From positions 1 to 39,319 of the forward strand of contig JAENVV010000103.1 of assembly GCA_016650365.1 (NCBI GenBank): a DNA stretch of 39,319 nucleotides, read 5' to 3'. Of the stretch, positions 1 through 7,410 are shown one piece after another (the stretch's first letter is position 1; each line of letters begins with the position of its first letter). The position numbers and the translations under genes were made by a program. This stretch comes from Acidimicrobiia bacterium. Lineage in GTDB: Bacteria > Actinomycetota > Acidimicrobiia > Spongiisociales > JAENVV01. The notes beneath the pieces were generated by a model. That model saw nothing but the letters and a program-made list of their open reading frames with translations, was not told where the DNA came from and did no database searches.

Positions 1-136
1 AGATGACTGATCCAGGGTTGGCAGTGAGGCGGTGGGCCGGCCCACCACCGGCGTCAACCGACCAGAGATCGTCTTCTGAGACGAAGACAATCGTGTTTCC
101 GGCGATGGTCGGATGTCGGTAGTAACCAGAAATCAC
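1..136 (-). CDS. Tricorn-type protease, N-terminal fragment (runs off the window)
   Basis: The minus strand opens at a GTG (134-136) preceded by AGAGGGG about six bases upstream, and stays open to the window edge (45 codons). The translated start contains YYRHPTI and VFVSEDDLW followed by a Gly-rich turn and HRLTAN. This is the usual opening of the first beta-propeller blade of tricorn protease and related S41 proteases with a TolB-like propeller. Such proteins trim peptides released by the proteasome or similar machines in the cytoplasm. The catalytic PDZ and S41 domains lie outside the window, so only the family of the N-terminal propeller can be judged. Confidence 0.7.
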   Translation of the reverse strand, partial: MISGYYRHPTIAGNTIVFVSEDDLWSVDAGGGPAHRLTANPGSVI

Positions 137-233
137 TGATACCCCTCTCTACAACGAAGGATTCAGGCTAGTTGCCTGTGCCGGAAAGATCAGTCAGCGG
201 CAGGTCCCGACCCGACCGTGGCCGACCGGCCCG

Positions 234-431
234 ATGTCACGGTACGCGGCTGACGTGATTGACCTCCTATTGCCAACCACCGGTGCGGGCGTGATCGCCC
301 AGGGCGTGGTGGCCGCCGGACTGATCGGATTGGGAATCTGGCACACCGGGGCTCATCGAGACCGAAGAATCCTCGTCGTGGGCCTCGCACTGCTGATCAC
401 CGCTGGTCTCGGGCTACGCGCCCTGCACTAG
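234..431 (+). CDS. Small hydrophobic protein, possible two-helix membrane protein
   Basis: A 65-residue reading frame with two hydrophobic stretches (about residues 18-35 and 45-60) separated by a short basic loop HRDRR, as in a hairpin membrane protein. It lies between the divergent tricorn-like gene and the convergent HAD hydrolase, overlapping the latter's stop by four bases. There is no clear ribosome-binding site before the ATG and no better start in frame. A short minus-strand frame also covers the region. No family is recognised; it may be a real small membrane protein or a chance ORF. Confidence 0.4.
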   Translation: MSRYAADVIDLLLPTTGAGVIAQGVVAAGLIGLGIWHTGAHRDRRILVVGLALLITAGLGLRALH

Positions 432-1111
432 GTAGTCTGAGCCATCAGCGCAGGTAGCTCGGTCAACGAACCGATGACCCAGTCTGCCGCCGAACCAACC
501 GCCCGGTCATGCCGGTCGAGGAGAACGGACCGGATACCTGCCGCCTTTGCTGCCTCGACGTCTGCCTCCTCGGAATCTCCAACCAACACCGCCTCATCAG
601 GAGTTACCCCGAAACGTTCAAGGGCATATTCGATGATGGCCGGATCAGGTTTACCGACCCCAACGTCAACCGCCCGCACCACGGTCTCGAAGCGGTCGGC
701 GATTCCCAGCCGAACCACATCGGCATTTCCGTTTGAAACGACTCCTAATCGCCATCCCGCCAGAGCGTCAAGGGCCGGCAAGGTGTCGTCGAACAGTCGG
801 AGAGAGTGAGCTTGGTGTGAGAAGTACGAGGCACCGAGTTCGGCGGCCAAACCGGCCTCAACGATTCCGACCTCTTCGAGGGCACGTTCGAACGAAGCCA
901 GACGGATCACCGCCAGGTCCAATACGCGCCCTTCCAGCTCAGCTGCGACCCGATCCCGGATGGCAATCATGCGGTCAACGGTGAGACCGGCACTCTCTCG
1001 CCCCGGAAAGGCGGTCCAGAGTTCCTCGAGCATGGCGTGTAGCGCCGCCCGCATCGCCCACTGAAAATCCCAGAGTGTGTCATCGGCGTCGAACAGCACA
1101 ACGGAAACCAA
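428..1111 (-). CDS. HAD-superfamily hydrolase (HAD-IA type phosphatase)
   Basis: A 227-residue haloacid-dehalogenase-fold phosphohydrolase. Motif I is DADDTLWD, with nucleophile Asp8 and acid/base Asp10. Motif II is SNG at about 126. The Lys of motif III is in GVGKPDP (Lys154) and the magnesium-binding acidic motif is GDSEEADVEAA (Asp179). The helical cap between motifs I and II (about 15-100) makes it class C1. The family removes phosphate from small metabolites such as sugar phosphates or nucleotides, and the substrate cannot be read from the sequence. It follows the USP/CBS gene by 12 bases on the same strand, so the two are probably co-transcribed. Confidence 0.85.
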   Translation of the reverse strand: MVSVVLFDADDTLWDFQWAMRAALHAMLEELWTAFPGRESAGLTVDRMIAIRDRVAAELEGRVLDLAVIRLASFERALEEVGIVEAGLAAELGASYFSHQAHSLRLFDDTLPALDALAGWRLGVVSNGNADVVRLGIADRFETVVRAVDVGVGKPDPAIIEYALERFGVTPDEAVLVGDSEEADVEAAKAAGIRSVLLDRHDRAVGSAADWVIGSLTELPALMAQTT

Positions 1112-1123
1112 GCCGATCCCCCC

Positions 1124-2035
1124 TCATCCCGTCTCGAACGGCGTCGTTTGGAGCGACGCCACCGTGGCGGTTCCAAGCAGATTCATGTTGTCATCCACCA
1201 CCGGCAGGCTCGGTACACCAAGCGTGCGGAGCCGATCGATGCCATCATCGACGGTGTCCAACCGACCCAACGAAACCGGTTCTTTCATGCAGTCGACCAC
1301 CCGGGGTCCGTCGCCTGCCATGAGTAACGAAGTCCCTGTCACGCTGCCAATCAGGACTCCGTCCTCAACCACCGCAATCAACCCTCCTGGCATGAGGCGA
1401 GCCGCGTCTCCTGCCCCCATGTGCGGCGACACATACGCGGGTTCGTCCATGCCGTGGAATACCCGCCGGGGGGCCTCTCGAACCGCCACAGCACCGATTG
1501 ACGACTTGGCAATCAGTCGGGCTCCCTTTCCGAAGAACTGCCGCTGCAGGAAGGACCCACCCGGAGCTCCGACCACGAGAAGGGTCCCGTCCCCCGTTTT
1601 CTCGATGACCTCCGAGGCGCTGCCCGCCTGCAAAATCCCGGCTTCCACACCCGGGACCAGCGCCACCAATCTCTCCACCACGTTCAGCGCCTCAACCTGG
1701 CCCCCATCCGTCTCATACGCACATTCCAGTCTGGTTGGAACGGCGAGAGTCACACCGAGACGATGCGCCACGCGGGCTGCCAACTCCGAATGGGGTCCGC
1801 CGGCGACCAGAGCCGCGACGGAATCGACCCGATCGAAGGAAACATCAAATGGCACAAGCGTCGGGATGACGTCGAACGACGCAGAAAATCGTTTGGACAC
1901 AAGGACGTCTGCCCGGTGACCGACAATGAATTCGGTGAGGTCACCTTCAATGCGCTGAGCGTCTGGATCGATGAGCGTGGCCAGCTCGACGCAGCCATTC
2001 CCCCGACTCCAAACCGCTCGCAATCCCTGTGACAC
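1124..2035 (-). CDS. Universal-stress-protein-like domain fused to a CBS-like pair
   Basis: A 303-residue protein. The first ~190 residues resemble a USP/nucleotide-binding fold, ending in a VVGAPGGSFLQRQFFGKGA segment and an AVAVREAPRR strand typical of USP C-termini. Residues about 200-300 form two CBS-like repeats (SPHMGAGDAARLM and VDCMKEPVSLGRLDTVDDGIDRLRTLG, each followed by a VVDD/VVED-GxLxG strand). Such proteins usually sense adenine nucleotides and regulate a partner; none is evident here. The start is GTG, with AGGAG eight bases upstream. It is divergent from the transhydrogenase genes, which share the 60-bp spacer. Confidence 0.65.
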   Translation of the reverse strand: MSQGLRAVWSRGNGCVELATLIDPDAQRIEGDLTEFIVGHRADVLVSKRFSASFDVIPTLVPFDVSFDRVDSVAALVAGGPHSELAARVAHRLGVTLAVPTRLECAYETDGGQVEALNVVERLVALVPGVEAGILQAGSASEVIEKTGDGTLLVVGAPGGSFLQRQFFGKGARLIAKSSIGAVAVREAPRRVFHGMDEPAYVSPHMGAGDAARLMPGGLIAVVEDGVLIGSVTGTSLLMAGDGPRVVDCMKEPVSLGRLDTVDDGIDRLRTLGVPSLPVVDDNMNLLGTATVASLQTTPFETG

Positions 2036-2095
2036 CTAACCAACTCCTGAAAAGATTTGTCCAATCGCACCTAAACTGCGCTCGAAGTCATTAAC

Positions 2096-3226
2096 GTGGC
2101 TGAGCACATGATCATTTCCGCACCAAACCAAACGCGCCAAAACGAACACAGGGTCGCGCTCACCCCCGACGCCGTTCGGTCCCTCATCGGGGACGGACAC
2201 ACCGTACACATCGAACTATCTGCCGGTACAGCTGCAGGATACCCCGACGAAGCCTACGTTGAAGCCGGAGCCACCATGGTCGACAATCCATGGACCGCCG
2301 ACGTCGTGGCGGTGGTGAATCCCCCCACTTCCGAGGCCCGAGCCAGCCTTCGCAATGGCGCCATCGTGGTCGGACTCCTCCGGCCGCTCGACGAACCAGG
2401 CGGCATCGCTCAGCTGGCCAAGACAGGTGTTACGAGCCTGGCGTTTGAAACACTCCCCCGAATCACCCGCGCACAATCGATGGATGCTCTTTCGTCCCAG
2501 GCCACCGCGGTGGGATACCAGGCCGTCCTGGAAGCAGCCGACCGCCTCCCTCGATTCCTTCCCATGCTTACGACGGCCGCCGGGACAATTCGACCCGCCA
2601 AAGCCCTGGTACTCGGGGCCGGAGTCGCCGGCCTGCAGGCCATTGCGACCGCCAGGCGGCTGGGGGCAGTGGTTAGCGCGTTCGACGTGCGAAGTGCCGC
2701 TGCCGAGCAGGTTGAGAGCCTCGGTGCCAAATTCATCGAGGCAGTCACCGCACCACAGGACGCCTCGACGTCCGGGGGCTACGCCAAAGAGCTGGCCACC
2801 GATGATCAGGCCATCATCGTGGCCAATCTGGCCCCCCACATCACCGACTCGGACATGGTCATATCAACAGCCCAGATTCCGGGACGACAAGCGCCGATTC
2901 TGATCACCGCCGAAACCGTCAGAGCGATGCGACCCGGGTCGGTCATCGTCGATACGGCCGCGGCGACCGGCGGCAACTGTGCCCTCACCAAGCCCGGGGA
3001 GACGGTAGTTACCCACGGCGTAACCATCATCGGCGACCTGGACCTCGCCTCCCGGGTGGCCGGTGATGCCTCACAGATGTACGCCAGGAACGTCACCACG
3101 CTGCTGAAACTGGCCCTGGAAAACGACCCGATCGATCTCAGCGATGAGGTCCTGGCCGGCTGTGCGGTCACCCATCAGGGGAAGATCACCAACGAGCGCG
3201 TTCGAGCCATGCTCGAGGAGGCTTAA
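2096..3226 (+). CDS. pntA: NAD(P) transhydrogenase alpha subunit, NAD(H)-binding part (dI)
   Basis: A 376-residue soluble domain I of the proton-translocating transhydrogenase, which binds NAD(H) and passes hydride to NADP on PntB. It shows the alanine-dehydrogenase-like N-terminus (RVALTPDAV), the Rossmann loop LGAGVAGLQAIATARRLGA near 170-190 and the conserved VDTAAATGGN segment near 280. It starts at GTG 2096; an ATG 12 bases downstream is the alternative, and neither has a strong ribosome-binding site. The membrane part is a separate small gene just downstream, the three-gene arrangement seen in Rhodospirillum and many actinobacteria. The complex couples the proton gradient to NADPH supply. 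Confidence 0.93.
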   Translation: MAEHMIISAPNQTRQNEHRVALTPDAVRSLIGDGHTVHIELSAGTAAGYPDEAYVEAGATMVDNPWTADVVAVVNPPTSEARASLRNGAIVVGLLRPLDEPGGIAQLAKTGVTSLAFETLPRITRAQSMDALSSQATAVGYQAVLEAADRLPRFLPMLTTAAGTIRPAKALVLGAGVAGLQAIATARRLGAVVSAFDVRSAAAEQVESLGAKFIEAVTAPQDASTSGGYAKELATDDQAIIVANLAPHITDSDMVISTAQIPGRQAPILITAETVRAMRPGSVIVDTAAATGGNCALTKPGETVVTHGVTIIGDLDLASRVAGDASQMYARNVTTLLKLALENDPIDLSDEVLAGCAVTHQGKITNERVRAMLEEA

Positions 3227-3232
3227 GAAGAT

Positions 3233-3511
3233 ATGTTGATGGTGTCGATCACCGTGTTCGTTCTCGCCGCATTTGTCGGCTTTGAGGTCATCACCAAGGT
3301 GCCTCCCACGCTTCATACTCCCTTGATGTCCGGATCGAACGCCATTTCCGGGATCACCATCGTCGCGGCCATCATCGTCTCGGGCCGGGCCGAAGGTGCA
3401 CTGGCAACCACCCTCGGCGTGGTTGCGGTGATTCTCGCCACGATCAACGTCGTCGGAGGGTTCCTCGTGACGGACCGTATGCTCGAAATGTTCAAGCGGG
3501 ATCCAAGATGA
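3233..3511 (+). CDS. pntAB: NAD(P) transhydrogenase alpha subunit 2, membrane part
   Basis: A 92-residue, very hydrophobic protein with three to four helices: about residues 2-20, then after the conserved VPPTLHTPLMSGSNAISG segment (30-47), 48-62 and 65-85. That segment is diagnostic of the transhydrogenase alpha-chain membrane domain. It lies six bases after pntA, with an AGGAGG near 3217, and overlaps pntB by four bases (ATGA). It forms part of the proton channel together with the PntB helices. Confidence 0.92.
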   Translation: MLMVSITVFVLAAFVGFEVITKVPPTLHTPLMSGSNAISGITIVAAIIVSGRAEGALATTLGVVAVILATINVVGGFLVTDRMLEMFKRDPR

Positions 3512-4872
3512 ACCAAACTCTCGAATCGTTCCTCTATCTGGTCGCCGCCGTGGCGTTCATCGTCGGACTCAAGCGATTGACGTCACCGGCGACGGCCCGA
3601 AACGGCAATCGTTTGGCCGCCCTCGGCATGCTGCTTGCCGTGATCACGACGTTGTTGGACTCGGGAGTTGTCTCACTCACCGGCATCATCGCCGGAATCA
3701 TCGTCGGTTCGGCGATTGGGGTCGTCGCCGCCAAGCAGATCGCCATGACAGACATGCCTCAGCTCGTGGCCGCCTTCAACGGGTTCGGCGGAGGTGCCTC
3801 GGCATTCGTCGCCGCCACCGAGTTCATCCGCCATCCGGACGCGATCGATACCCGGATTTCGATCGCGCTGTCTGTCTTGATCGGCTCCATCACGATGACC
3901 GGCAGCTTCGTGGCCTTCGCCAAGCTTCAGGGCCTCGTTTCTGGAAACCCGATCAGCTTTAAGGGCCAGAAGTGGTTTGACAGTCTCATTGCCCTGGCCA
4001 TCCTGGTGCTGGGCGTATTGTTGGTGACCAGCCCGACCAGTTTGGTTTTCTGGGTACTGACCTTGTTGTCGCTGGTGATCGGCGTAACCCGCATCCTGCC
4101 GATCGGCGGGGCGGACATGCCGGTGGTCATCGCCTTCCTCAATGCTGCTTCGGGATTGGCAGCTGCGGCGGCAGGCTTCGTCATCGGGTCGAACGTGCTC
4201 ATCATCTCGGGTGCCCTGGTTGGCGCCTCCGGGCTCATCTTGACCTCGATCATGGTCAAAGCCATGAACCGCACGCTGATCGGGGTACTCGCCGGCGGGT
4301 TCGGTGGAACGTCCGGTCCCCAGGCCGAGATCGGCCAGAAACCCGTCAAACGAGCGACTTCCGACGACGTGGCCATCACCTTGGCCTATGCCCGGAGCGT
4401 CATCGTCGTCCCTGGCTATGGTCTGGCCGTCGCTCAGGCGCAGCACGTTATGAAAGACCTCGTCAACGCCCTCCAGGAGAGAAATGTCGAAGTGCGGTTC
4501 GCCATTCATCCCGTGGCAGGCCGCATGCCCGGCCATATGAACGTGCTACTCGCCGAAGCCGACGTACCCTACGACCAGCTGTACGATCTCGAAACCATCA
4601 ACCGCGACTTCGGCCGGACCGACGTTGCTCTGGTCGTCGGGGCCAATGACGTCGTGAATCCGGCCGCTCGTACCGACGCCAACAGCCCCATCTATGGCAT
4701 GCCGATCCTCGATGTTGATGCGGCAACCACCTGCGTTGTCATCAAACGCTCGTTGTCCCCTGGCTTCGCCGGAATCGACAATCCCCTGTTCTATCTGGAC
4801 GGGACCCTCATGCTGTTCGACGATGCCCGAAAGGCGTTGAGCGACCTGGTCACTGCCGTCAACAACGTCTGA
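3508..4872 (+). CDS. pntB: NAD(P) transhydrogenase beta subunit
   Basis: A 454-residue protein with about eight or nine N-terminal membrane helices (to about residue 265) and a C-terminal NADP(H)-binding domain III. The latter carries VIVVPGYGLAVAQAQH, a GRMPGHMNVLLAEADVPY stretch and the VVGANDVVNPAAR motif. Length and motif order are normal for PntB. Its ATG overlaps the pntAB stop (ATGA), so the three genes are translationally coupled. It completes a full, apparently intact transhydrogenase. Confidence 0.94.
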   Translation: MNQTLESFLYLVAAVAFIVGLKRLTSPATARNGNRLAALGMLLAVITTLLDSGVVSLTGIIAGIIVGSAIGVVAAKQIAMTDMPQLVAAFNGFGGGASAFVAATEFIRHPDAIDTRISIALSVLIGSITMTGSFVAFAKLQGLVSGNPISFKGQKWFDSLIALAILVLGVLLVTSPTSLVFWVLTLLSLVIGVTRILPIGGADMPVVIAFLNAASGLAAAAAGFVIGSNVLIISGALVGASGLILTSIMVKAMNRTLIGVLAGGFGGTSGPQAEIGQKPVKRATSDDVAITLAYARSVIVVPGYGLAVAQAQHVMKDLVNALQERNVEVRFAIHPVAGRMPGHMNVLLAEADVPYDQLYDLETINRDFGRTDVALVVGANDVVNPAARTDANSPIYGMPILDVDAATTCVVIKRSLSPGFAGIDNPLFYLDGTLMLFDDARKALSDLVTAVNNV

Positions 4873-4893
4873 CACTGCGTCGGGGACGTCGGG

Positions 4894-5256
4894 CTATTCG
4901 GTCGGCGGCGCGCCCGGATGCCACAACACCCGCAGCAATCCTGTAACCAAACTGCCTGCCAACAACACCAAGCTTACGGTCAAGAGCAGCCGGCTTCCGG
5001 TGATCTCTGTTAAGAATCGAATCACCGACAAGTGCGCTCCAATCCCGACCAGCATCAGCCCGAACAACAAGGGTCGCGGAACGCCATTCGGAAGTGATAA
5101 ACGGTCCACGGGACACGTCGATACCCAGTAGAAGACTCCTCCTGCCAAACCGGTCACCGCCGCTTCGATCACCCACCCCGGGGCGACGACCGACAACAAG
5201 ATTCCCAGTACTGAAAGGCCGGCGATGGCGAACTCGCGGAGTCGTCTCGAAAGCAT
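4894..5256 (-). CDS. Unknown small integral membrane protein
   Basis: A 120-residue protein with four likely membrane helices (about 9-28, 31-46, 62-80 and 88-108), a basic N-terminus (LSRRLREF) and a Pro-rich tail. No family is recognised. It is convergent with pntB across a 21-bp spacer and stands about 100 bp from the next minus-strand gene. The start follows directly from the first Met of the frame. Its function is not inferable. Confidence 0.6.
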   Translation of the reverse strand: MLSRRLREFAIAGLSVLGILLSVVAPGWVIEAAVTGLAGGVFYWVSTCPVDRLSLPNGVPRPLLFGLMLVGIGAHLSVIRFLTEITGSRLLLTVSLVLLAGSLVTGLLRVLWHPGAPPTE

Positions 5257-5357
5257 CTCGCAAGCCTAGATGGCCACCTGTCGACGATCTCTGCCTCGCA
5301 ACGCCTGACGTCACAATGCCCCTGCCTCATACACAGTCCGGGCCAAGCTAAGCCGGG

Positions 5358-5942
5358 TCAGCTGGGCCAGATCACTTCGGCGGCTTCCGCGCAGCGGCGA
5401 AGTTCCGCTCCGTCGATTATCGCGGTGCTTTCGGGCACCTCGTAGGCGGGCCATGATGCAACGAAGGTGAGCGGCCTGTCGGTGGGGAGCGGCCACATCC
5501 AGAAGTCCGTACGCCAGGAGTGGTCGCCGCCACCACCTCCTTGTCCCATCACATATGGATGATGTGGCTCCTGCCTCGGGTCCGGGATTTGCCCGCCGAG
5601 GTTGGTCCACTTCGATCCGTCGGCAAACAGGATCCCGAAACGGAGAAGATCGTCCGGGAGCGGATCGGGCACCCGACGACGACGCCAATGGACGTCCCAC
5701 GGCATATAGGCAAGGTCCTCGTTGCGATTCCTAAGCACCAGGTTGAGGGAGAACATCAGGCCAATCGGGTACACCCGGAAATCGTCCACGAAAAGAATGC
5801 TCTGATCGGTTCTGAAAATCGTGGCTCTTTGTGAAGAGTATCCGGGCAGGACACCTCGTGGTGGACCGTCCCAGGGCGACCTGGATGGCTCGGCGTCGGA
5901 TTCGGGATCGGGAGGCTGGGCCGGGACGTCAAAAAAGCTCAT
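5358..5942 (-). CDS. Conserved-looking hypothetical protein, soluble
   Basis: A 194-residue protein with a Pro/Ser/Asp-rich disordered start (about 1-35). A beta-rich body follows with many Trp residues (YMPWDVHWRRRR, FWMWPLPTDRPLTFVASWPAY) and a Gly-run loop GQGGGGGDHSW near 130. There is no signal peptide or membrane helix. I do not recognise the family; the pattern of alternating strands and a WP-containing end looks like a small beta-sandwich. It lies 100 bp downstream of the purine operon, same strand, with no obvious terminator between, so it could be read through from it. Confidence 0.65.
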   Translation of the reverse strand: MSFFDVPAQPPDPESDAEPSRSPWDGPPRGVLPGYSSQRATIFRTDQSILFVDDFRVYPIGLMFSLNLVLRNRNEDLAYMPWDVHWRRRRVPDPLPDDLLRFGILFADGSKWTNLGGQIPDPRQEPHHPYVMGQGGGGGDHSWRTDFWMWPLPTDRPLTFVASWPAYEVPESTAIIDGAELRRCAEAAEVIWPS

Positions 5943-6042
5943 CGGGTTGAAACGCTACCAACGGAAGCAGCGCCGAACCTCGCGGGCGGGCGGCATTCCG
6001 AAAAGCACACTCGGATCGTGGCGCGTGATCGGGCGGTCGCTT

Positions 6043-7410
6043 CTACGCCAGCAGTTGCCTGGCCCAAGAGGTGTGACGGTTCCGGAGTTCGTCGCTGTCA
6101 AGACCGACCACCTGTCCCCGTTCAACGACTACCCGACCATGGACAACCGACCAATCCACCCCGGAACGGCTTCCAAACACCAAACCGGCAACCGGATCGG
6201 CGAATCCGGAATCCCCCAGCCGGCTTGTCACGTCGATGGCGATGAGATCGCACGCTTTGCCGACCTCAAGAGATCCGATGTCGCTTCTGCCGAGGACTTC
6301 GGCACTCCCCCGCGTCGCCATCCGCAGGGCATCCCGGGCTGACATGAGTGAGCCGGCCATCCCTACCCCAGGCGAGACCGCTAGTCGGGCAACCAGCATC
6401 GCCTGACGGACCTCCGCCAGCAGATTCGAGCTGTCATTCGAGGCACTCCCATCAACTCCCAGTCCCACCGGTACGCCTTGTTGGCGGTACCGGGCAATCG
6501 GAGCGATCCCCGACGCCAGCCGCATATTCGACGTCGGGCAATGGGCGACTCCGGTCTTCGTCCTGGCCATCCGTTCCGACTCGTCGGCCGCGATGTGCAC
6601 GCCGTGGGCGAACCACACATCGTCGCCGAGCCAATCGAGCCGTTCTGCATACTCAACAGGGCGCGCCCCGAATCGTTCGAGGCAGAATTCTTCCTCGTCG
6701 ATCGTCTCGGCGATATGCGTATGAAGTCTCACCCCTAGTTCCCTGGCGAGCGCGGCCGATTCCTTCATGAGTTCACCAGTTACCGAGAACGGGGAGGCCG
6801 GTGCCAGAACCACCTGGCGCATCGACCCGGGATCCGGGTCGTGCCACCGGGTCACGGCATCCTGGCTCGCTCGAAGAATGGATTCGTGAGATTCGATGAT
6901 CGAATCGGGTGGGAGGCCTCCCGATGACTGACCGAGGCTCATCGATCCGCGCGATGCCATGAACCGGATCGGGACCTGTTCGGCTCCCTCGAACTGATCG
7001 TCGATGGACGAACCATTCGGCCAGAGGTACTGGTGATCAAAGGCCGTCGTGCAGCCAGAGAGCGCCAACTCCGCCAGCCCGAGGGTGGTTGCGTCCCGTA
7101 CACTGCCAGGAGTCAGCCGGGACCACAGAGGATAAAGAGCCACCAACCAGGTGAACAGGTCGGCGTCCTGCGCCTCTGGCACTGCCCTCGTGAGTGTTTG
7201 ATACAGGTGGTGGTGCGTGTTGATCAGCCCGGGCATCACCACCATGCCATCGGCGTCAATAACCACATCTGCCGTGTCAGGCAGATCCGACGACGTGCCC
7301 ACCTGGGTGATCCAGCCGTTCTCGGCCAGCAAGCCGCCCCCGGCGGTCTCGGTTCCACCGTCGTCCATTGTCACCAGGACGAGGGCATTACGGACCAGCA
7401 GACTGCTCAC
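6043..7410 (-). CDS. Amidohydrolase, 8-oxoguanine deaminase-like
   Basis: A 455-residue amidohydrolase-superfamily deaminase of the AtzA/TrzN/guanine deaminase branch. It has the N-terminal composite beta domain (1-60) and the metal-binding HxH at His66/His68 in NTHHHLYQ. Further ligands are HTHIAET near 230, FAHGVH near 267 and LGVDGSASND near 322. The block LTRAVPEAQDADLFTW after the HxH is typical of 8-oxoguanine deaminases, which make urate and ammonia. It starts at GTG, overlapping the xanthine dehydrogenase stop (GTGA), and is the last gene of the purine operon. A related substrate such as another oxidised purine cannot be ruled out. Confidence 0.85.
   Translation of the reverse strand: MSSLLVRNALVLVTMDDGGTETAGGGLLAENGWITQVGTSSDLPDTADVVIDADGMVVMPGLINTHHHLYQTLTRAVPEAQDADLFTWLVALYPLWSRLTPGSVRDATTLGLAELALSGCTTAFDHQYLWPNGSSIDDQFEGAEQVPIRFMASRGSMSLGQSSGGLPPDSIIESHESILRASQDAVTRWHDPDPGSMRQVVLAPASPFSVTGELMKESAALARELGVRLHTHIAETIDEEEFCLERFGARPVEYAERLDWLGDDVWFAHGVHIAADESERMARTKTGVAHCPTSNMRLASGIAPIARYRQQGVPVGLGVDGSASNDSSNLLAEVRQAMLVARLAVSPGVGMAGSLMSARDALRMATRGSAEVLGRSDIGSLEVGKACDLIAIDVTSRLGDSGFADPVAGLVFGSRSGVDWSVVHGRVVVERGQVVGLDSDELRNRHTSWARQLLA

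Noticed and set aside
1077-1919. 280-residue Ser/Thr/Pro/Arg-rich plus-strand ORF
   Set aside because: Low-complexity composition typical of antisense frames; the minus-strand USP/CBS gene explains the region.
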